A stretch of DNA of 22,515 nt from Dehalococcoidia bacterium (GCA_016783225.1 JADHWZ010000010.1:1-22515); one strand, 5' to 3'. Positions 1 through 8,676 are shown, numbered from the stretch's first letter. Numbers and translations are program-made. The notes: a model not told the origin generated them from the letters alone.

Positions 1-2
1 TA

Positions 3-89
3 AGAAGGAAAGAGGTCGCCGAGGTGGAGCTTGTCGAACCTGCTCAGATTCGGCCCGAAGTAGAAGACAGTGATTCAACCTCAGACTAG
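3..89 (+). CDS. rpsQ: 30S ribosomal protein S17, C-terminal end (partial)
   Basis: An open frame enters from the left edge and stops at TAG 87-89, giving a 28-residue tail ([13 protein letters not shown] then an acidic, Ser/Asp-rich end). S17 normally precedes L14 in this operon, and S17 proteins end in a basic stretch followed by a variable tail, so position plus rough character support rpsQ. Too little is visible to confirm it from sequence alone. The tail overlaps the start of rplN by 20 nt, which suggests translational coupling. The other two frames hit stops earlier or look less protein-like. Confidence 0.5.
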   Translation, partial: RRKEVAEVELVEPAQIRPEVEDSDSTSD

Positions 90-441
90 ACTCAGAGTAG
101 CTGATAACAGTGGAGCCCGGCAAATCATGTGCATTAATGTGCCAGGTGGGACTCGAAGGAGGTACGCTGCCGTGGGCGATGTTATTGTGGCTTCAGTAAA
201 GCGGGCCATACCTGGCGGCGGCGTAGTCAAGAAAGGTGACGTGGTGAAGGCGGTGGTTGTGCGTGTAGCTAAACAGTATCACCGTTCGGATGGTTCGTAT
301 ATCAGGTTTGACGACAATGCCGCAGTCATTCTGGATGACAAGAACAACCCGAGGGGTACTCGTATTTTCGGTCCAGTGGCTAGGGAGCTCAGAGACAAGA
401 ACTTCATGAAAATAGTATCTCTGGCGACAGAGGTTGTCTGA
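70..441 (+). CDS. rplN: 50S ribosomal protein L14
   Basis: A 123-residue protein with the L14 signature at its N-terminus ([16 protein letters not shown]) and a typical end ([20 protein letters not shown]). L14 sits at the 30S/50S interface, contacts 16S rRNA in bridges B5 and B8, and binds L19. The start is GTG at 70; the resulting M-I-Q is the universal L14 N-terminus, so the start is secure despite a weak ribosome site. Length matches the usual 122-123 residues. It is the first complete gene of the spc segment here, and its TGA lies 1 nt before the rplX ATG. Confidence 0.97.
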   Translation: MIQPQTRLRVADNSGARQIMCINVPGGTRRRYAAVGDVIVASVKRAIPGGGVVKKGDVVKAVVVRVAKQYHRSDGSYIRFDDNAAVILDDKNNPRGTRIFGPVARELRDKNFMKIVSLATEVV

Positions 442-442
442 A

Positions 443-754
443 ATGAAGATTAGAAAGAATGACACAGTTCTAATTATCGCTGGTAGAGAGAAGGGAAAGA
501 AGGGAAAAGTGCGGCGGGCTTTCCCCGAGAAAGATAGCGTAACAGTCGACGGCGTCAACATGGTGAAGCGTCATTCCCGGGCCCGCGGCGCGGCTAGGCA
601 GGCTGGCATAATTGAGCTAGAGGCGCCGCTCAATGTATCAAATATGCTGTTGGTTTGCGGCAAGTGCAACAGGCCGGTTCGCGTTGGCTTTCGTTTTCTT
701 GACGATGGTAGAAAGGCGCGGATTTGTCGCTCTTGCCACGAAATAATCGATTAG
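443..754 (+). CDS. rplX: 50S ribosomal protein L24, zinc-ribbon form
   Basis: A 103-residue L24, one of the early assembly-initiating proteins of the large subunit. The N-terminal KOW region (MKIRKNDTVLIIAGREKGKKG) is clear. The C-terminal half carries two CxxC pairs (C72/C75 and C95/C98), the zinc-binding version found in many bacteria. The ATG at 443 is preferred over an in-frame TTG at 434, because L24 proteins begin MKI(R/K)KxDxV and the TTG would extend back into rplN. Confidence 0.97.
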   Translation: MKIRKNDTVLIIAGREKGKKGKVRRAFPEKDSVTVDGVNMVKRHSRARGAARQAGIIELEAPLNVSNMLLVCGKCNRPVRVGFRFLDDGRKARICRSCHEIID

Positions 755-773
755 CTAAAGGTGTATTTCAGGG

Positions 774-1319
774 ATGTCTCGGTTGAAGGAGAAGTATAAA
801 CAGGAAACGGTGCCTGAATTAATGAGTAAGTTTGGGTACAAAAACGTGATGCAGGTGCCGAAGCTTAAGAAAATCGTGCTGAATGTCGGTTTGGGTGAGG
901 CAATACAAAACCCCAAAGCCCTGGAGGCCGCTGAGAGCGACGTGGCGGCCGTCTCGGGGCAACATCCAGTAATAACACGAGCCAAGAAGTCCATCGCGTC
1001 TTTCAAGCTCAGAGCGGGTATGCCTATCGGAATGATGGTGACATTACGCGGCAGACGGATGTATGAGTTCTACGACAAGCTGGTTAATGTTGTTCTGGCG
1101 CGCATTCGGGATTTCCAAGGAGTGTCCCGGGATGCTTTTGATGGTGAAGGCAACTACACTTTGGGGATGAAGGAGCAGATAGTTTTCCCCGAGATTGATT
1201 ATGATAAGGTGGATAAGGTGCGGGGACTGGAAGTGACTGTTGTTACTAGTGCAACTAGTGACGAGGAAGGTAGGAGCCTGCTTGAGTCTCTAGGCATGCC
1301 CTTTGCAAGAAGTCAGTAG
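774..1319 (+). CDS. rplE: 50S ribosomal protein L5
   Basis: A 181-residue L5, which binds 5S rRNA and contacts P-site tRNA in the central protuberance. Family features are the N-terminal [20 protein letters not shown], the [11 protein letters not shown] strand, the [26 protein letters not shown] segment, and the [21 protein letters not shown] block. Length is as expected (about 179-187). The start is ATG 774, 19 nt after the rplX stop. The rpsN gene follows after 13 nt, in the usual order L24-L5-S14. Confidence 0.98.
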   Translation: MSRLKEKYKQETVPELMSKFGYKNVMQVPKLKKIVLNVGLGEAIQNPKALEAAESDVAAVSGQHPVITRAKKSIASFKLRAGMPIGMMVTLRGRRMYEFYDKLVNVVLARIRDFQGVSRDAFDGEGNYTLGMKEQIVFPEIDYDKVDKVRGLEVTVVTSATSDEEGRSLLESLGMPFARSQ

Positions 1320-1332
1320 GTTTGCGGCGAAC

Positions 1333-1518
1333 ATGGCAAAGGTATCCAAAATTGTGAAATCGAAGCGGCCTCCGAAGTACAAGGTGCAGCATCGGAATCG
1401 GTGCCAACTGTGCGGCAGACCGCGGGCTTACATACGTAAGTTCGGTTTGTGCCGAATTTGTTTTCGCAAGTTCGCGTTAAATGGTCAAATTCCTGGAGTG
1501 AGGAAGTCAAGTTGGTGA
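1333..1518 (+). CDS. rpsN: 30S ribosomal protein S14 type Z (zinc-binding)
   Basis: A 61-residue short S14, binding 16S rRNA in the 30S head. It has the type Z hallmark of two CxxC pairs (C24/C27 and C40/C43) and the standard [20 protein letters not shown] core with a [11 protein letters not shown] end. The ATG at 1333 gives exactly the usual 61 residues and the conserved MAK start. An upstream in-frame ATG at 1303 would overlap rplE and add a non-conserved leader, so it is rejected. Zinc-free paralogues (about 89-101 residues) are not seen in this window. Confidence 0.97.
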   Translation: MAKVSKIVKSKRPPKYKVQHRNRCQLCGRPRAYIRKFGLCRICFRKFALNGQIPGVRKSSW

Positions 1519-1543
1519 TTAAGAGTGCTTGAGGCATCTACTG

Positions 1544-1936
1544 ATGGTTACTGATCCAATTGCTGATATGCTAACTCGAATTCGCAACGCAATCATGGTG
1601 CGCCATGATGCCGTGCTTATACCTGCTTCCAAGATGAAATTCTCTATTGCTAGAATTCTCAAGGATGAGGGCTTTATTTCTGATTATACTGTGCTTAAGG
1701 GGAAACCAGAGCGGGTGATCAAGATCTTCCTGAAGTACATTGGTGGTCAACCGGCCGTCTCAGGTCTGGAGAGGGTCAGTAAGCCCGGTCTTAGGGTCTA
1801 CGTAGGGCGGGGGGAGATTCCCCGTGTCTACAGCGGCCTAGGTGTTGCTCTCCTGTCTACGTCCAAAGGTGTCATGACGGGGCAAGCGGCATGGCACCAG
1901 AATCTTGGTGGTGAATTACTATGTTATGTCTGGTAA
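1544..1936 (+). CDS. rpsH: 30S ribosomal protein S8
   Basis: A 130-residue S8, a primary 16S rRNA-binding protein of the 30S platform; in Escherichia coli it also represses its own operon. The start region [15 protein letters not shown] and the C-terminal [22 protein letters not shown] are diagnostic. The ATG at 1544 fits the family start better than the in-frame TTG at 1529. The stop lies 22 nt before rplF. Confidence 0.97.
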   Translation: MVTDPIADMLTRIRNAIMVRHDAVLIPASKMKFSIARILKDEGFISDYTVLKGKPERVIKIFLKYIGGQPAVSGLERVSKPGLRVYVGRGEIPRVYSGLGVALLSTSKGVMTGQAAWHQNLGGELLCYVW

Positions 1937-1958
1937 TTGGGTTTCCGGGGGTGAGTCC

Positions 1959-2510
1959 ATGTCTAGGGTAGGATTACGTCCTATACCTTTGCCTTCAGGT
2001 GTTAAGGTCACCACTCAAGGGAACGAAGTGACGGTAGAGGGCAGCAAGGGTAGGCTGTCTCGCTCATTTCACCCGGATATTTCAGTCACATTGATAGATG
2101 AAAGCGTGATAGTGGGCCGACCCAGCGACAACAGAGTCCATCGCGCTTTGCATGGCCTAACTCGAAGTCTTGTGGCTAACATGGTCGAGGGGGTTGCCAG
2201 AGGTTTTGAGAAGGTTCTGGAGCTCAATGGTGTTGGCTATCGGGCTCAAAAAACCGACGATAAGTTGTCGCTACAGATTGGGTATAGTCACCCAGTAGAT
2301 TTCTACCCACCCCCTGGCGTGGATATTGTAGTGGAGGGTACGAACCGTGTTCGCGTCATGGGCATTGATAAAGAGGTTGTGGGTGAGACGGCGGCTCGAA
2401 TTCGCGCCATACGCCCTGCTGACTCCTATAAGGGCAAGGGTATCAAGTATTCCGGTGAAAGGCTTCGTCTCAAAGCTGGTAAGGCAGGCAGGACAACACT
2501 GAGAGGATAG
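1959..2510 (+). CDS. rplF: 50S ribosomal protein L6
   Basis: A 183-residue L6 that binds 23S rRNA near the sarcin-ricin loop and the factor-binding site. Conserved stretches are MSRVGLRPIPLPSGV, VTVEGSKGRLS, the FEKVLELNGVGYRAQ motif of the second domain and the terminal RIRAIRPADSYKGKGIKYSGE. ATG 1959 has a G-rich Shine-Dalgarno (GGGGGTGA ending at 1954) just upstream and matches the family start. In-frame upstream starts extend into rpsH and are not conserved. Length is normal. Confidence 0.97.
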   Translation: MSRVGLRPIPLPSGVKVTTQGNEVTVEGSKGRLSRSFHPDISVTLIDESVIVGRPSDNRVHRALHGLTRSLVANMVEGVARGFEKVLELNGVGYRAQKTDDKLSLQIGYSHPVDFYPPPGVDIVVEGTNRVRVMGIDKEVVGETAARIRAIRPADSYKGKGIKYSGERLRLKAGKAGRTTLRG

Positions 2511-2519
2511 TAGACATTA

Positions 2520-2885
2520 GTGGCTAAGGCAGATAGAAGGCTGGCACGAAAGCGGCGTCATGCTCGAGCCAGAAGCAGCGTTAACGGAACGAGGACGAGA
2601 CCGAGGCTCTCCGTTTTTCGCAGCTTGAAATATACTTATGCTCAGATTATAGATGATTCTGTTGGGCACACACTGGCTTCAGCCAGTAGTTTGGATCCAG
2701 AAATAAGAGATAAAATGACGGGGAAGACAAAAACAGAGAGTACCGGACTGATAGGCTCTCTTGTGGCTCAGCGCGCGTTGAATAAGGGGGTCAATCGAGT
2801 CGTCTTTGACAGGGGAGGTTATAAATATCACGGCCGAGTTAAAGCTCTGGCTGAAGCTGCCCGTAAAGCTGGGCTGGAGTTTTGA
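2520..2885 (+). CDS. rplR: 50S ribosomal protein L18
   Basis: A 121-residue L18, which with L5 anchors 5S rRNA to the large subunit. The basic N-terminus ([32 protein letters not shown]), the YAQIIDD strand and the terminal [28 protein letters not shown] are textbook L18. The start is GTG 2520, with an AGGATAG ribosome site 10-15 nt upstream overlapping the rplF stop. Confidence 0.97.
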   Translation: MAKADRRLARKRRHARARSSVNGTRTRPRLSVFRSLKYTYAQIIDDSVGHTLASASSLDPEIRDKMTGKTKTESTGLIGSLVAQRALNKGVNRVVFDRGGYKYHGRVKALAEAARKAGLEF

Positions 2886-2895
2886 GGTTGGTTCG

Positions 2896-3438
2896 ATGAA
2901 AGCGATTACAAAGGCAATTGGGCAGGCAGTCAAAGTTGACGCCAGTGACCTGGAATTGACTGAGAAGCTAGTAGCACTGAACCGGGTAGCCAAGGTTGTG
3001 AAGGGTGGCAAGCGTCTTCACTTCAGGGCTCTGGTAGTAGTTGGTGACGGCAACGGACATGTAGGGATTGGCTTGGGTAAGGCTAGGGAGGTACCGGAGG
3101 CTATTCGCAAAGCTGGTGTGACAGCTCGAAAGGGTCTGGTCAAGGTACCTGTGGCGGGTGCTACTATTCCCCATGAGATATTAGCCAAGTTTGGGGCCGG
3201 TAAGGTTTTGCTTAAGCCGGCGCTGCCGGGGACCGGTGTGATTGCCGGTAGCAACGTTCGGGCGGTGCTTGAAGCTGCAGGCATAAAGGATGTCCTTACT
3301 AAGTCTTTGGGAAGCGCCAATCCTGTGAACGTAGTCAAGGCAACCATGCTGGCCTTAGCTAGCCTCAGGGACCCCAAGGAAGCTGTGGCCAGACGGAAAG
3401 CGGGACTTGAAATTGAGGAGATTGAGAGTGGTGGCTAA
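2896..3438 (+). CDS. rpsE: 30S ribosomal protein S5
   Basis: A 180-residue S5, a decoding-accuracy protein near the mRNA entry site. The N-terminal dsRBD-like part contains [41 protein letters not shown], and the C-terminal part contains [19 protein letters not shown] and [17 protein letters not shown] 2896 has GAGG at 2884-2887, 8 nt upstream. Its end overlaps rpmD by 8 nt, pointing to coupled translation. Confidence 0.97.
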   Translation: MKAITKAIGQAVKVDASDLELTEKLVALNRVAKVVKGGKRLHFRALVVVGDGNGHVGIGLGKAREVPEAIRKAGVTARKGLVKVPVAGATIPHEILAKFGAGKVLLKPALPGTGVIAGSNVRAVLEAAGIKDVLTKSLGSANPVNVVKATMLALASLRDPKEAVARRKAGLEIEEIESGG

Positions 3439-3625
3439 ACTGCGTATTACCTGGATAAAGAGCGATATTGGCTATGTCAGGGGGCAGAGGCGAACCTTGA
3501 GAGCGCTAGGCTTTCATCGACTCAATCAAACAGTGGAGCATGAGGACTCCCCGTCCATTCGGGGTATGATAGCTAGGGTGAGTCATTTGATTAGCGCGGA
3601 AGTGATCGGTGATGGAACAAGGTGA
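3431..3625 (+). CDS. rpmD: 50S ribosomal protein L30
   Basis: A 64-residue L30 ([15 protein letters not shown], then [36 protein letters not shown]). L30 is a small single-domain protein on the solvent side of the 50S; it is absent from some bacteria but present here in the normal slot between S5 and L15. Two adjacent GTG codons (3428, 3431) could both start; 3431 gives the conserved MAKLRI. It overlaps rpsE by 8 nt and rplO by 14 nt. The C-terminal extension ([10 protein letters not shown]) is slightly long for the family. Confidence 0.93.
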   Translation: MAKLRITWIKSDIGYVRGQRRTLRALGFHRLNQTVEHEDSPSIRGMIARVSHLISAEVIGDGTR

Positions 3626-4055
3626 ATTGAAGCCCCCTGTGGGAGCCAAGCATAGGAGAAAGCGCGTCGGGCGCGGCGATGGTAGTGGGCATGGCACCTA
3701 TTCGGGGCGAGGCTGTAAGGGACAGAAGTCACGTTCCGGGGGAGGAGTTCGCCTCGGTTTTGAGGGAGGGCAATTGCCTCTTATCAAGCGTTTACCTCGG
3801 AAGCGGGGATTCGTTAATATTTTTCGAACTGAATACAATGTTCTTAATGTGGGCAGGCTTAGAGTGTTCGCTCCCGATGCTGAAGTTACTCCAGACGAGT
3901 TGGTCAGAGTCAGGCTGATCAAATCTGTTAAGCAGCCAGTTAAGATCCTGGGCGACGGAGAAATTGATCGCCCGCTGGTGGTGAAGGCCAACAAGTTCTC
4001 CGCTACTGCGGAAAGGAAAATCGTGGCTGCCGGGGGAAGAGTAGAGGGGATCTAG
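3612..4055 (+). CDS. rplO: 50S ribosomal protein L15
   Basis: A 147-residue L15, a late-assembling 50S protein with a long Gly/Arg-rich extension. Visible features are the KHRRKRVGRGDGSGHGTYSGRGCKGQKSRSGGGVRLGFEGGQ N-terminal region, the LPLIKRLPKRGF-type segment, and the C-terminal VKANKFSATAERKIVAAGGRVEGI. The start is ATG 3612, inside rpmD (14-nt overlap); a GTG one codon earlier is also possible. The stop is 1 nt from the secY ATG. Confidence 0.96.
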   Translation: MEQGELKPPVGAKHRRKRVGRGDGSGHGTYSGRGCKGQKSRSGGGVRLGFEGGQLPLIKRLPRKRGFVNIFRTEYNVLNVGRLRVFAPDAEVTPDELVRVRLIKSVKQPVKILGDGEIDRPLVVKANKFSATAERKIVAAGGRVEGI

Positions 4056-4056
4056 A

Positions 4057-5373
4057 ATGCAGCAAAGGGAAGCCAGACCGCGTCTTATTCAGGCGTTGCT
4101 GGACGCCTTTTCATTGCCAGACCTGAGACGGAAACTCCTCTTCACGTTGGGCATGCTGGTGATTTTCCGCTTTGTGGCTCACGTGCCCTTGCCCGGAGTA
4201 GACCTTGACGCGTTACACGAGCTTTTCGACCGGAATCAACTTCTGGGCATGCTCGATATGTTTAGCGGTGGGGCCATGAGAAACTTCAGCGTGGCGGCTA
4301 TGGGAGTTTATCCCTACATAACTGCCTCCATCATTATGCAGCTATTAGTTCCGGTTATTCCCGGCCTTCGAGCTTTGTCTCAAGAGGGGGAAGCCGGTAG
4401 ACGCAGGATTAATCAATACACTCATTGGCTGACCGTGCCGATGGCGGGGCTTCAGGGTTATGCTCAACTTGCCCTGCTGCGCAGCCAGGGCATCATTGTC
4501 CACTCTGGGGCATTAGCTACTATGGCTATCATAGTGTCACTGGCAGCGGGTACTATGTTTCTTGTCTGGCTCGGTGAACTGATTACCGAGCGAGGCATTG
4601 GCAACGGTATATCGATAATAATCTTCGGTGGAATTGTGGCCGGTTTGCCAGAAATGATTGGGCGCAGCTTCTTGGCCAAGGACGACATGACCGGCCTGAT
4701 TGTCTTTGTCATTTTGGCCTTGGCTACTATGGTGCTTATAGTCATATTCACCGAAGGTCATCGCCGCATTCCGGTTCAATATGCACGGACCGCCTTTCGA
4801 GGCGCCCGTATGTATCGTCAATCGGGTTCAACGCATATCCCGCTTCGGGTAAATACTGCTGGGATGATACCTCTCATCTTTGCCATGTCGTTGATGATTT
4901 TCCCGGGAACAATAGCTAGCTACCTTGCCAGTCCGCCAGGACAAGATCCAAACTTCTGGAATACGCTTATGGAGTGGTTCAGCCCCAACGCGCCTCTGCC
5001 TGTTGGTTTGTTTTACTGGGGATTCTATTTCTTGATGGTGGTCGCCTTTGCCTTTTTCTACACCATGGTGATATTTGAGCAGATGGACCTGGCGCGAACC
5101 TTGCAGCGTCAAGGAGGCTTCATCCCTGGCGTCCGCCCCGGAAAGCCTACCACCGACTACCTCAACAAGGTTATCAGCCATATCACCTGGGGTGGGGCTC
5201 TTTTCTTGGCTGTAGTGGCCATAATTCCGTTTGTGGCACGGGAAGTTACTAACGTTGCTGTGTTGACTCTGTCCAGCATGGGGATGCTCATCGTTGTGGG
5301 TGTAGCCTTGGATACCATGAAACAAATAGAGGCGCAGTTAACAATGCGCCGCTACGAAGGGTTCCTGAAGTAG
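4057..5373 (+). CDS. secY: Protein translocase subunit SecY
   Basis: A 438-residue SecY, the channel of the Sec translocon. It starts with the LPDLRRKLLFTLGMLVIFRFVAHVPLPGVD signature (SecY family N-terminus), continues with FSGGAMRNFSVAAMGVYPYITASIIMQLL, ITERGIGNGISIIIFGGIVAG and RTAFRGARMYRQSGSTHIPLRVNTAGMIPLIFA, and ends with a TMKQIEAQLTMRRYEGFLK cytosolic tail. Ten hydrophobic segments are expected and the pattern fits. ATG 4057 has a GAGGGGAT ribosome site at 4043-4050. Its product would export the lipoproteins and caspase-like proteins encoded downstream. Confidence 0.98.
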   Translation: MQQREARPRLIQALLDAFSLPDLRRKLLFTLGMLVIFRFVAHVPLPGVDLDALHELFDRNQLLGMLDMFSGGAMRNFSVAAMGVYPYITASIIMQLLVPVIPGLRALSQEGEAGRRRINQYTHWLTVPMAGLQGYAQLALLRSQGIIVHSGALATMAIIVSLAAGTMFLVWLGELITERGIGNGISIIIFGGIVAGLPEMIGRSFLAKDDMTGLIVFVILALATMVLIVIFTEGHRRIPVQYARTAFRGARMYRQSGSTHIPLRVNTAGMIPLIFAMSLMIFPGTIASYLASPPGQDPNFWNTLMEWFSPNAPLPVGLFYWGFYFLMVVAFAFFYTMVIFEQMDLARTLQRQGGFIPGVRPGKPTTDYLNKVISHITWGGALFLAVVAIIPFVAREVTNVAVLTLSSMGMLIVVGVALDTMKQIEAQLTMRRYEGFLK

Positions 5374-5386
5374 GGAGATAACACGG

Positions 5387-6049
5387 ATGTTTTTGGTTTT
5401 GCTTGGTACCCCGGGAGCGGGCAAAGGAACTCAGGCGGCTATGATTTCTCGAAAGGTAGGACTAGCTCACATAGCTTCTGGTGACCTGTTTCGGCAGGCA
5501 GTGGAGAAGGGAACCAAACTGGGGCAGTCGGTCAAAGCTTATATGGATAAGGGTATGTTGGTTCCCGACGAAGTAACGATTCAGGTAATTTCAGGGCGGC
5601 TCAATGAGCCTGATTGCCAAACAGGTTGTGTTTTTGATGGCTTTCCTCGCACTGTGGAGCAGGCTAAGGCACTTGATCAGACCTTAGCCAGTCAGGGGAA
5701 GGCTATAGACAAAGCAATATACGTTGAAGTGTCCGATGAGGAGCTGTTGAGACGTCTCGGCGGACGCTGGATATGCCGTAAGTGCCAGACACCTTACCAT
5801 GAAGTAACCTCACCGCCAAGAATTCCCAGCAAATGTGACAAATGTGGTGGTGAGCTCTATCAGCGTTCTGACGATACTGAGGAGACGGTAAAAGAGCGAC
5901 TGAAAGTCTATTTTGCTCAAACTACCCCTGTCTTGGATTATTACAAGGCAGAGGGCAAGCTGGTTAAGGTGAACGGCGAGCGTGGGATAGACGAAGTGTC
6001 CGAGGAAATAGTCGATGTTCTCGACCTTAAATCGGTGAAAGCTAAATGA
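5387..6049 (+). CDS. adk: Adenylate kinase, zinc-type LID
   Basis: A 220-residue adenylate kinase (ATP + AMP to 2 ADP). The Walker A loop GTPGAGKGT is at residues 7-15, the AMP-binding segment SGDLFR is at about 31-36, and DGFPRT is at 84-89. The LID domain holds four cysteines (C130, C133, C150, C153) in the arrangement that binds structural zinc, as in Gram-positive-type and thermophile enzymes. ATG 5387 follows a GGGAG ribosome site. The stop overlaps the map start by 4 nt (ATGA). Confidence 0.97.
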   Translation: MFLVLLGTPGAGKGTQAAMISRKVGLAHIASGDLFRQAVEKGTKLGQSVKAYMDKGMLVPDEVTIQVISGRLNEPDCQTGCVFDGFPRTVEQAKALDQTLASQGKAIDKAIYVEVSDEELLRRLGGRWICRKCQTPYHEVTSPPRIPSKCDKCGGELYQRSDDTEETVKERLKVYFAQTTPVLDYYKAEGKLVKVNGERGIDEVSEEIVDVLDLKSVKAK

Positions 6050-6792
6050 CAGTCATAAAGTCTTCAGAAGAAGTAGCGATTATGCGACAGGCTGGGAGAG
6101 TTGTGGCGGCCGTTTTGCAGAGATTGAAGGACGAAATAAAGCCAGGAATTAAGACGGGCCGTCTAGAATCGGTGGCCGTAAGTGAATTGCGAAAATGTGG
6201 GGCTAAGGCTTCTTTTAAGGGTTACCGGGGTTTCCCGGCGCATCTGTGTGTGTCGGTGAATGATGAGATTGTACACGGTATCCCTGGGGAGCGGCGGCTA
6301 GATGAGGGTGATATTGTGTCTCTAGATTTCGGGGCGATGGTTGGCGGCTTCCATGGCGATGCAGCGATAACAGTCGGGGTGGATGGAATTAGCTCTAAAG
6401 CTCAGCAACTCCTGGCGGTTACAGAGGCTGCGTTGATGGCCGGGATAAAGGCCGCAAGTTATGGGGCCCACCTAGGAGATGTTTCGGCGGCTATTCAGGG
6501 CTATGTTGAGACAAGGGGGTTTTCTGTGGTTCGGGAGTATTCTGGGCATGGAGTTGGTAGAGACCTGCATGAGGATCCATTAGTGCCGAACTTTGGCTCG
6601 CGTGGTCGAGGCCCTGTGTTGAAAGAAGGTATGACCTTGGCTTTAGAGCCGATGGTCACTACAGGGGACTGGCGGACGCGCCTGACTGAGGACCAGTGGA
6701 CGGTGCTAACAGTTGACGGCAGCCTTTCAGCTCATTTTGAGCACACTATCGCCATAAGCAAGGGTGAACCTGAGATACTCACTCTGCTATAG
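6046..6792 (+). CDS. map: Methionine aminopeptidase, type I
   Basis: A 248-residue type I methionine aminopeptidase, removing the N-terminal Met from nascent proteins. All five dinuclear metal ligands are visible: D94 (SLDFG), D105 (GDAAI), H168 (SGHGVG), E201 (ALEPMV) and E232 (FEHTI). The catalytic-pocket H77 is in NDEIVHGIP. There is no N-terminal SH3-binding or zinc extension. It is coupled to adk through the ATGA overlap, and infA follows after 14 nt. Confidence 0.97.
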   Translation: MTVIKSSEEVAIMRQAGRVVAAVLQRLKDEIKPGIKTGRLESVAVSELRKCGAKASFKGYRGFPAHLCVSVNDEIVHGIPGERRLDEGDIVSLDFGAMVGGFHGDAAITVGVDGISSKAQQLLAVTEAALMAGIKAASYGAHLGDVSAAIQGYVETRGFSVVREYSGHGVGRDLHEDPLVPNFGSRGRGPVLKEGMTLALEPMVTTGDWRTRLTEDQWTVLTVDGSLSAHFEHTIAISKGEPEILTLL

Positions 6793-6806
6793 TATTCAAG
6801 AATAGC

Positions 6807-7025
6807 ATGCCTGACAAAGAAGCGATAGAGGTTGAGGGCACGGTGGTTGAGACTTTACCGAATGCTACATTTCGCGTGGAGTTAGCCAATGGACATAAGG
6901 TCTTGGCCCATATTTCAGGTAGGATGAGGCGGCATTATATAAGGATTTTGCCTGCCGATAGAGTGTTGGTGGAGCTTTCGCCCTATGATTTAGGCCGGGG
7001 CAGAATCACCTATCGGTTCAAGTAG
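6807..7025 (+). CDS. infA: Translation initiation factor IF-1
   Basis: A 72-residue single OB-fold (S1-type) protein with the IF-1 landmarks [66 protein letters not shown]-1 binds the 30S A site during initiation. Length is exactly typical. There is no clear Shine-Dalgarno before ATG 6807. It is the last gene before a gap of about 80 nt that carries an internal promoter. Confidence 0.97.
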   Translation: MPDKEAIEVEGTVVETLPNATFRVELANGHKVLAHISGRMRRHYIRILPADRVLVELSPYDLGRGRITYRFK

Positions 7026-7043
7026 CATTGGGTAAACTGAATT

Positions 7044-7072
7044 TTGACATGTTGTTAACAAAGTCCTATTAT
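7044..7072 (+). promoter_or_regulatory. Sigma-70-type promoter before rpmJ (alpha operon)
   Basis: A perfect -35 box TTGACA (7044-7049), a 17-bp spacer and a -10 box TATTAT (7067-7072), in the 82-nt infA-rpmJ gap. Transcription would begin near 7079, leaving about a 29-nt leader before the rpmJ ATG. This would give rpmJ-rpsM-rpsK-rpsD-rpoA-rplQ and beyond an independent start in addition to read-through from the spc genes. Assignment is by consensus match only. Confidence 0.75.
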
Positions 7073-7107
7073 TAAGCGAAGTTCTTTGAGGTTTGAGGTG
7101 ACTAGGT

Positions 7108-7221
7108 ATGAAAGTCCGAGCTTCCGTTAAGCGTCGTTGCGATAAATGCAAAATCATCAGGCGCCATGGGGTGGTTCGGGTCATTTGCCAGAACCCCAAG
7201 CATAAACAGCGGCAAGGATAA
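7108..7221 (+). CDS. rpmJ: 50S ribosomal protein L36, zinc-binding
   Basis: A 37-residue L36 ([20 protein letters not shown]...) with the C-x2-C-x12-C-x4-H zinc site (C11, C14, C27, H32). A good Shine-Dalgarno, GAGGTGA (7095-7101), lies 6 nt before ATG 7108. Position between infA and rpsM is canonical. This gene is too short for many automatic length cut-offs. It is the first gene downstream of the internal promoter. Confidence 0.97.
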   Translation: MKVRASVKRRCDKCKIIRRHGVVRVICQNPKHKQRQG

Positions 7222-7241
7222 CCGCCGCGGTAAGTTGAGAG

Positions 7242-7631
7242 ATGGCACGTATTGCAGGTGTGGATATTCCCAAAGATAAGCGGGTTGTGATTTCTTTGCA
7301 ATATATCTATGGAATTGGTCCTACCCTAAGCCACAGGGTGTTGTCTTCCAGCGGCGTCAATCCTGACACCAAGGTAAGGGATCTCAGCGAGCGCGACGTC
7401 AGTCGTATTCGCGAGGTTATTGACAAAGAGCATAAGGTGGAAGGTGAGCTTCGAAAGGAAGTCAATCTTAACATTAAACGGCTTACCGAAATCGGCAGCT
7501 ATCGGGGTATGAGGCATCGTCGTGGTCTTCCAGTCTGGGGACAACGGACTCAAACCAATGCGCGAACCAAGCGTGGTCTTCGCAAGACTGTGGCTGGGCG
7601 AGGACAAAGGCGCGGCATGACTAAGAAGTAA
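7242..7631 (+). CDS. rpsM: 30S ribosomal protein S13
   Basis: A 129-residue S13, which lies in the 30S head and contacts P-site tRNA and L5. Family hallmarks are [26 protein letters not shown], the helical middle, and [19 protein letters not shown] followed by the basic [14 protein letters not shown] tail. One oddity: the normally conserved Arg in LPVRGQRT is Trp here (codon TGG at 7536-7538, residue 99), one transition away from the Arg codon CGG. It is followed by rpsK after 17 nt. Confidence 0.97.
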   Translation: MARIAGVDIPKDKRVVISLQYIYGIGPTLSHRVLSSSGVNPDTKVRDLSERDVSRIREVIDKEHKVEGELRKEVNLNIKRLTEIGSYRGMRHRRGLPVWGQRTQTNARTKRGLRKTVAGRGQRRGMTKK

Positions 7632-7648
7632 AGGAATGGTGAAAGGAT

Positions 7649-8041
7649 ATGCCTAGGAAAAGGAGACCTGGAGTAAGAAGGCGAGAGCGTAAGCTGGTTC
7701 CTGAAGGCAAAGCTTATATTCAGTCCACTTTCAATAACACCGTTATTACTCTCACCGACCTTAAAGGGAATGTTATTGCTTGGGGGAGTTCCGGCACAGC
7801 CGGATTCAAAGGGTCTCGGAAAGGTACTCCCTACGCGGCTCAATTGGCCGCCCAAGGAGCTGCTCAAAGGGCGAAGGAACACGGTTTGCGCCAAGTCGAG
7901 GTATATATCCGAGGTCCTGGTAGTGGTCGCGAAGCGGCAATTCGAGCTCTCCAAGCTTCGGGAATTTCCGTTACGGGAATTAAGGATGTAACCCCTGTTC
8001 CGCATAACGGTTGTCGTCCTCGTAAGAGAAGGCGAGTGTAG
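7649..8041 (+). CDS. rpsK: 30S ribosomal protein S11
   Basis: A 130-residue S11 of the 30S platform, contacting the Shine-Dalgarno helix region. Typical segments are [66 protein letters not shown] and the C-terminal [21 protein letters not shown] 7649 has GAAAGGA just upstream. The stop is 2 nt before rpsD. Confidence 0.97.
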   Translation: MPRKRRPGVRRRERKLVPEGKAYIQSTFNNTVITLTDLKGNVIAWGSSGTAGFKGSRKGTPYAAQLAAQGAAQRAKEHGLRQVEVYIRGPGSGREAAIRALQASGISVTGIKDVTPVPHNGCRPRKRRRV

Positions 8042-8043
8042 AA

Positions 8044-8676
8044 ATGGCGCGTTACACACAGGCTATCTGTCGTTTATGCCGTCGTGTCGACGACAAATTG
8101 ATGCTCAAAGGTGAGAGGTGTTTTACTTCTAAATGTGCTTTGGAGCGGAGACATGTTCCACCTGGATACCGTTCCACCTCAAGGCGGCGCCCAAAGAAGT
8201 CCGACCGAGGGCTTCAGTTGAGAGAGAAGCAGAAGGGTCGGTACACCTACGGAATCTTGGAGAGGCAGTTCCGCAGATTCTTCGCGGAGGCAGAAAGACT
8301 CCCAGGTGCAACTGGTGAGAACCTCTTGGTTCTGTTGGAGAGGCGTTTAGATAATGCCGTTTATCGCCTGGGTTTTGCTAGCTCCCGCCCTCAAGCCAGA
8401 CAGCTCGTACGGCATGGTCACTTCCTCTTGAATGACCGCCGGACGAACGTCCCTTCTTGTCTGGTGAAGTCTGGGGATGTTGTCGCTTGGCGGGAGAAAA
8501 GCACTCAGACTGAGTATTGCAAGATGCTCGTTCAGGAAATCGAGGGCAAAACTATCCCTAGTTGGTTGACGTTGGATACTCAGAAGCTGGTCGGTCGAAT
8601 TCTTGCCCTGCCAACCAGCGATGATATTGAAGTCAAGTTTGATGAAAAGGCTATTGTTGAATACTATTCTCGTTGA
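8044..8676 (+). CDS. rpsD: 30S ribosomal protein S4, zinc-finger form
   Basis: A 210-residue S4, a primary assembly protein for the 16S 5' domain. The N-terminal zinc site is intact (C9, C12, C26, C31). The S4 RNA-binding domain is clear (LERRLDNAVYRLGFASSRPQARQLVRHGHFLLN). In other bacteria S4 represses the alpha operon by binding a leader pseudoknot; only about 30 nt of leader separates the internal promoter from rpmJ here, so that mechanism is not evident. ATG 8044 follows rpsK by 2 nt. Confidence 0.97.
   Translation: MARYTQAICRLCRRVDDKLMLKGERCFTSKCALERRHVPPGYRSTSRRRPKKSDRGLQLREKQKGRYTYGILERQFRRFFAEAERLPGATGENLLVLLERRLDNAVYRLGFASSRPQARQLVRHGHFLLNDRRTNVPSCLVKSGDVVAWREKSTQTEYCKMLVQEIEGKTIPSWLTLDTQKLVGRILALPTSDDIEVKFDEKAIVEYYSR

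Noticed and set aside
1303..1332. Longer S14 start at 1303
   Set aside because: It overlaps rplE and departs from the 61-residue type Z family length.
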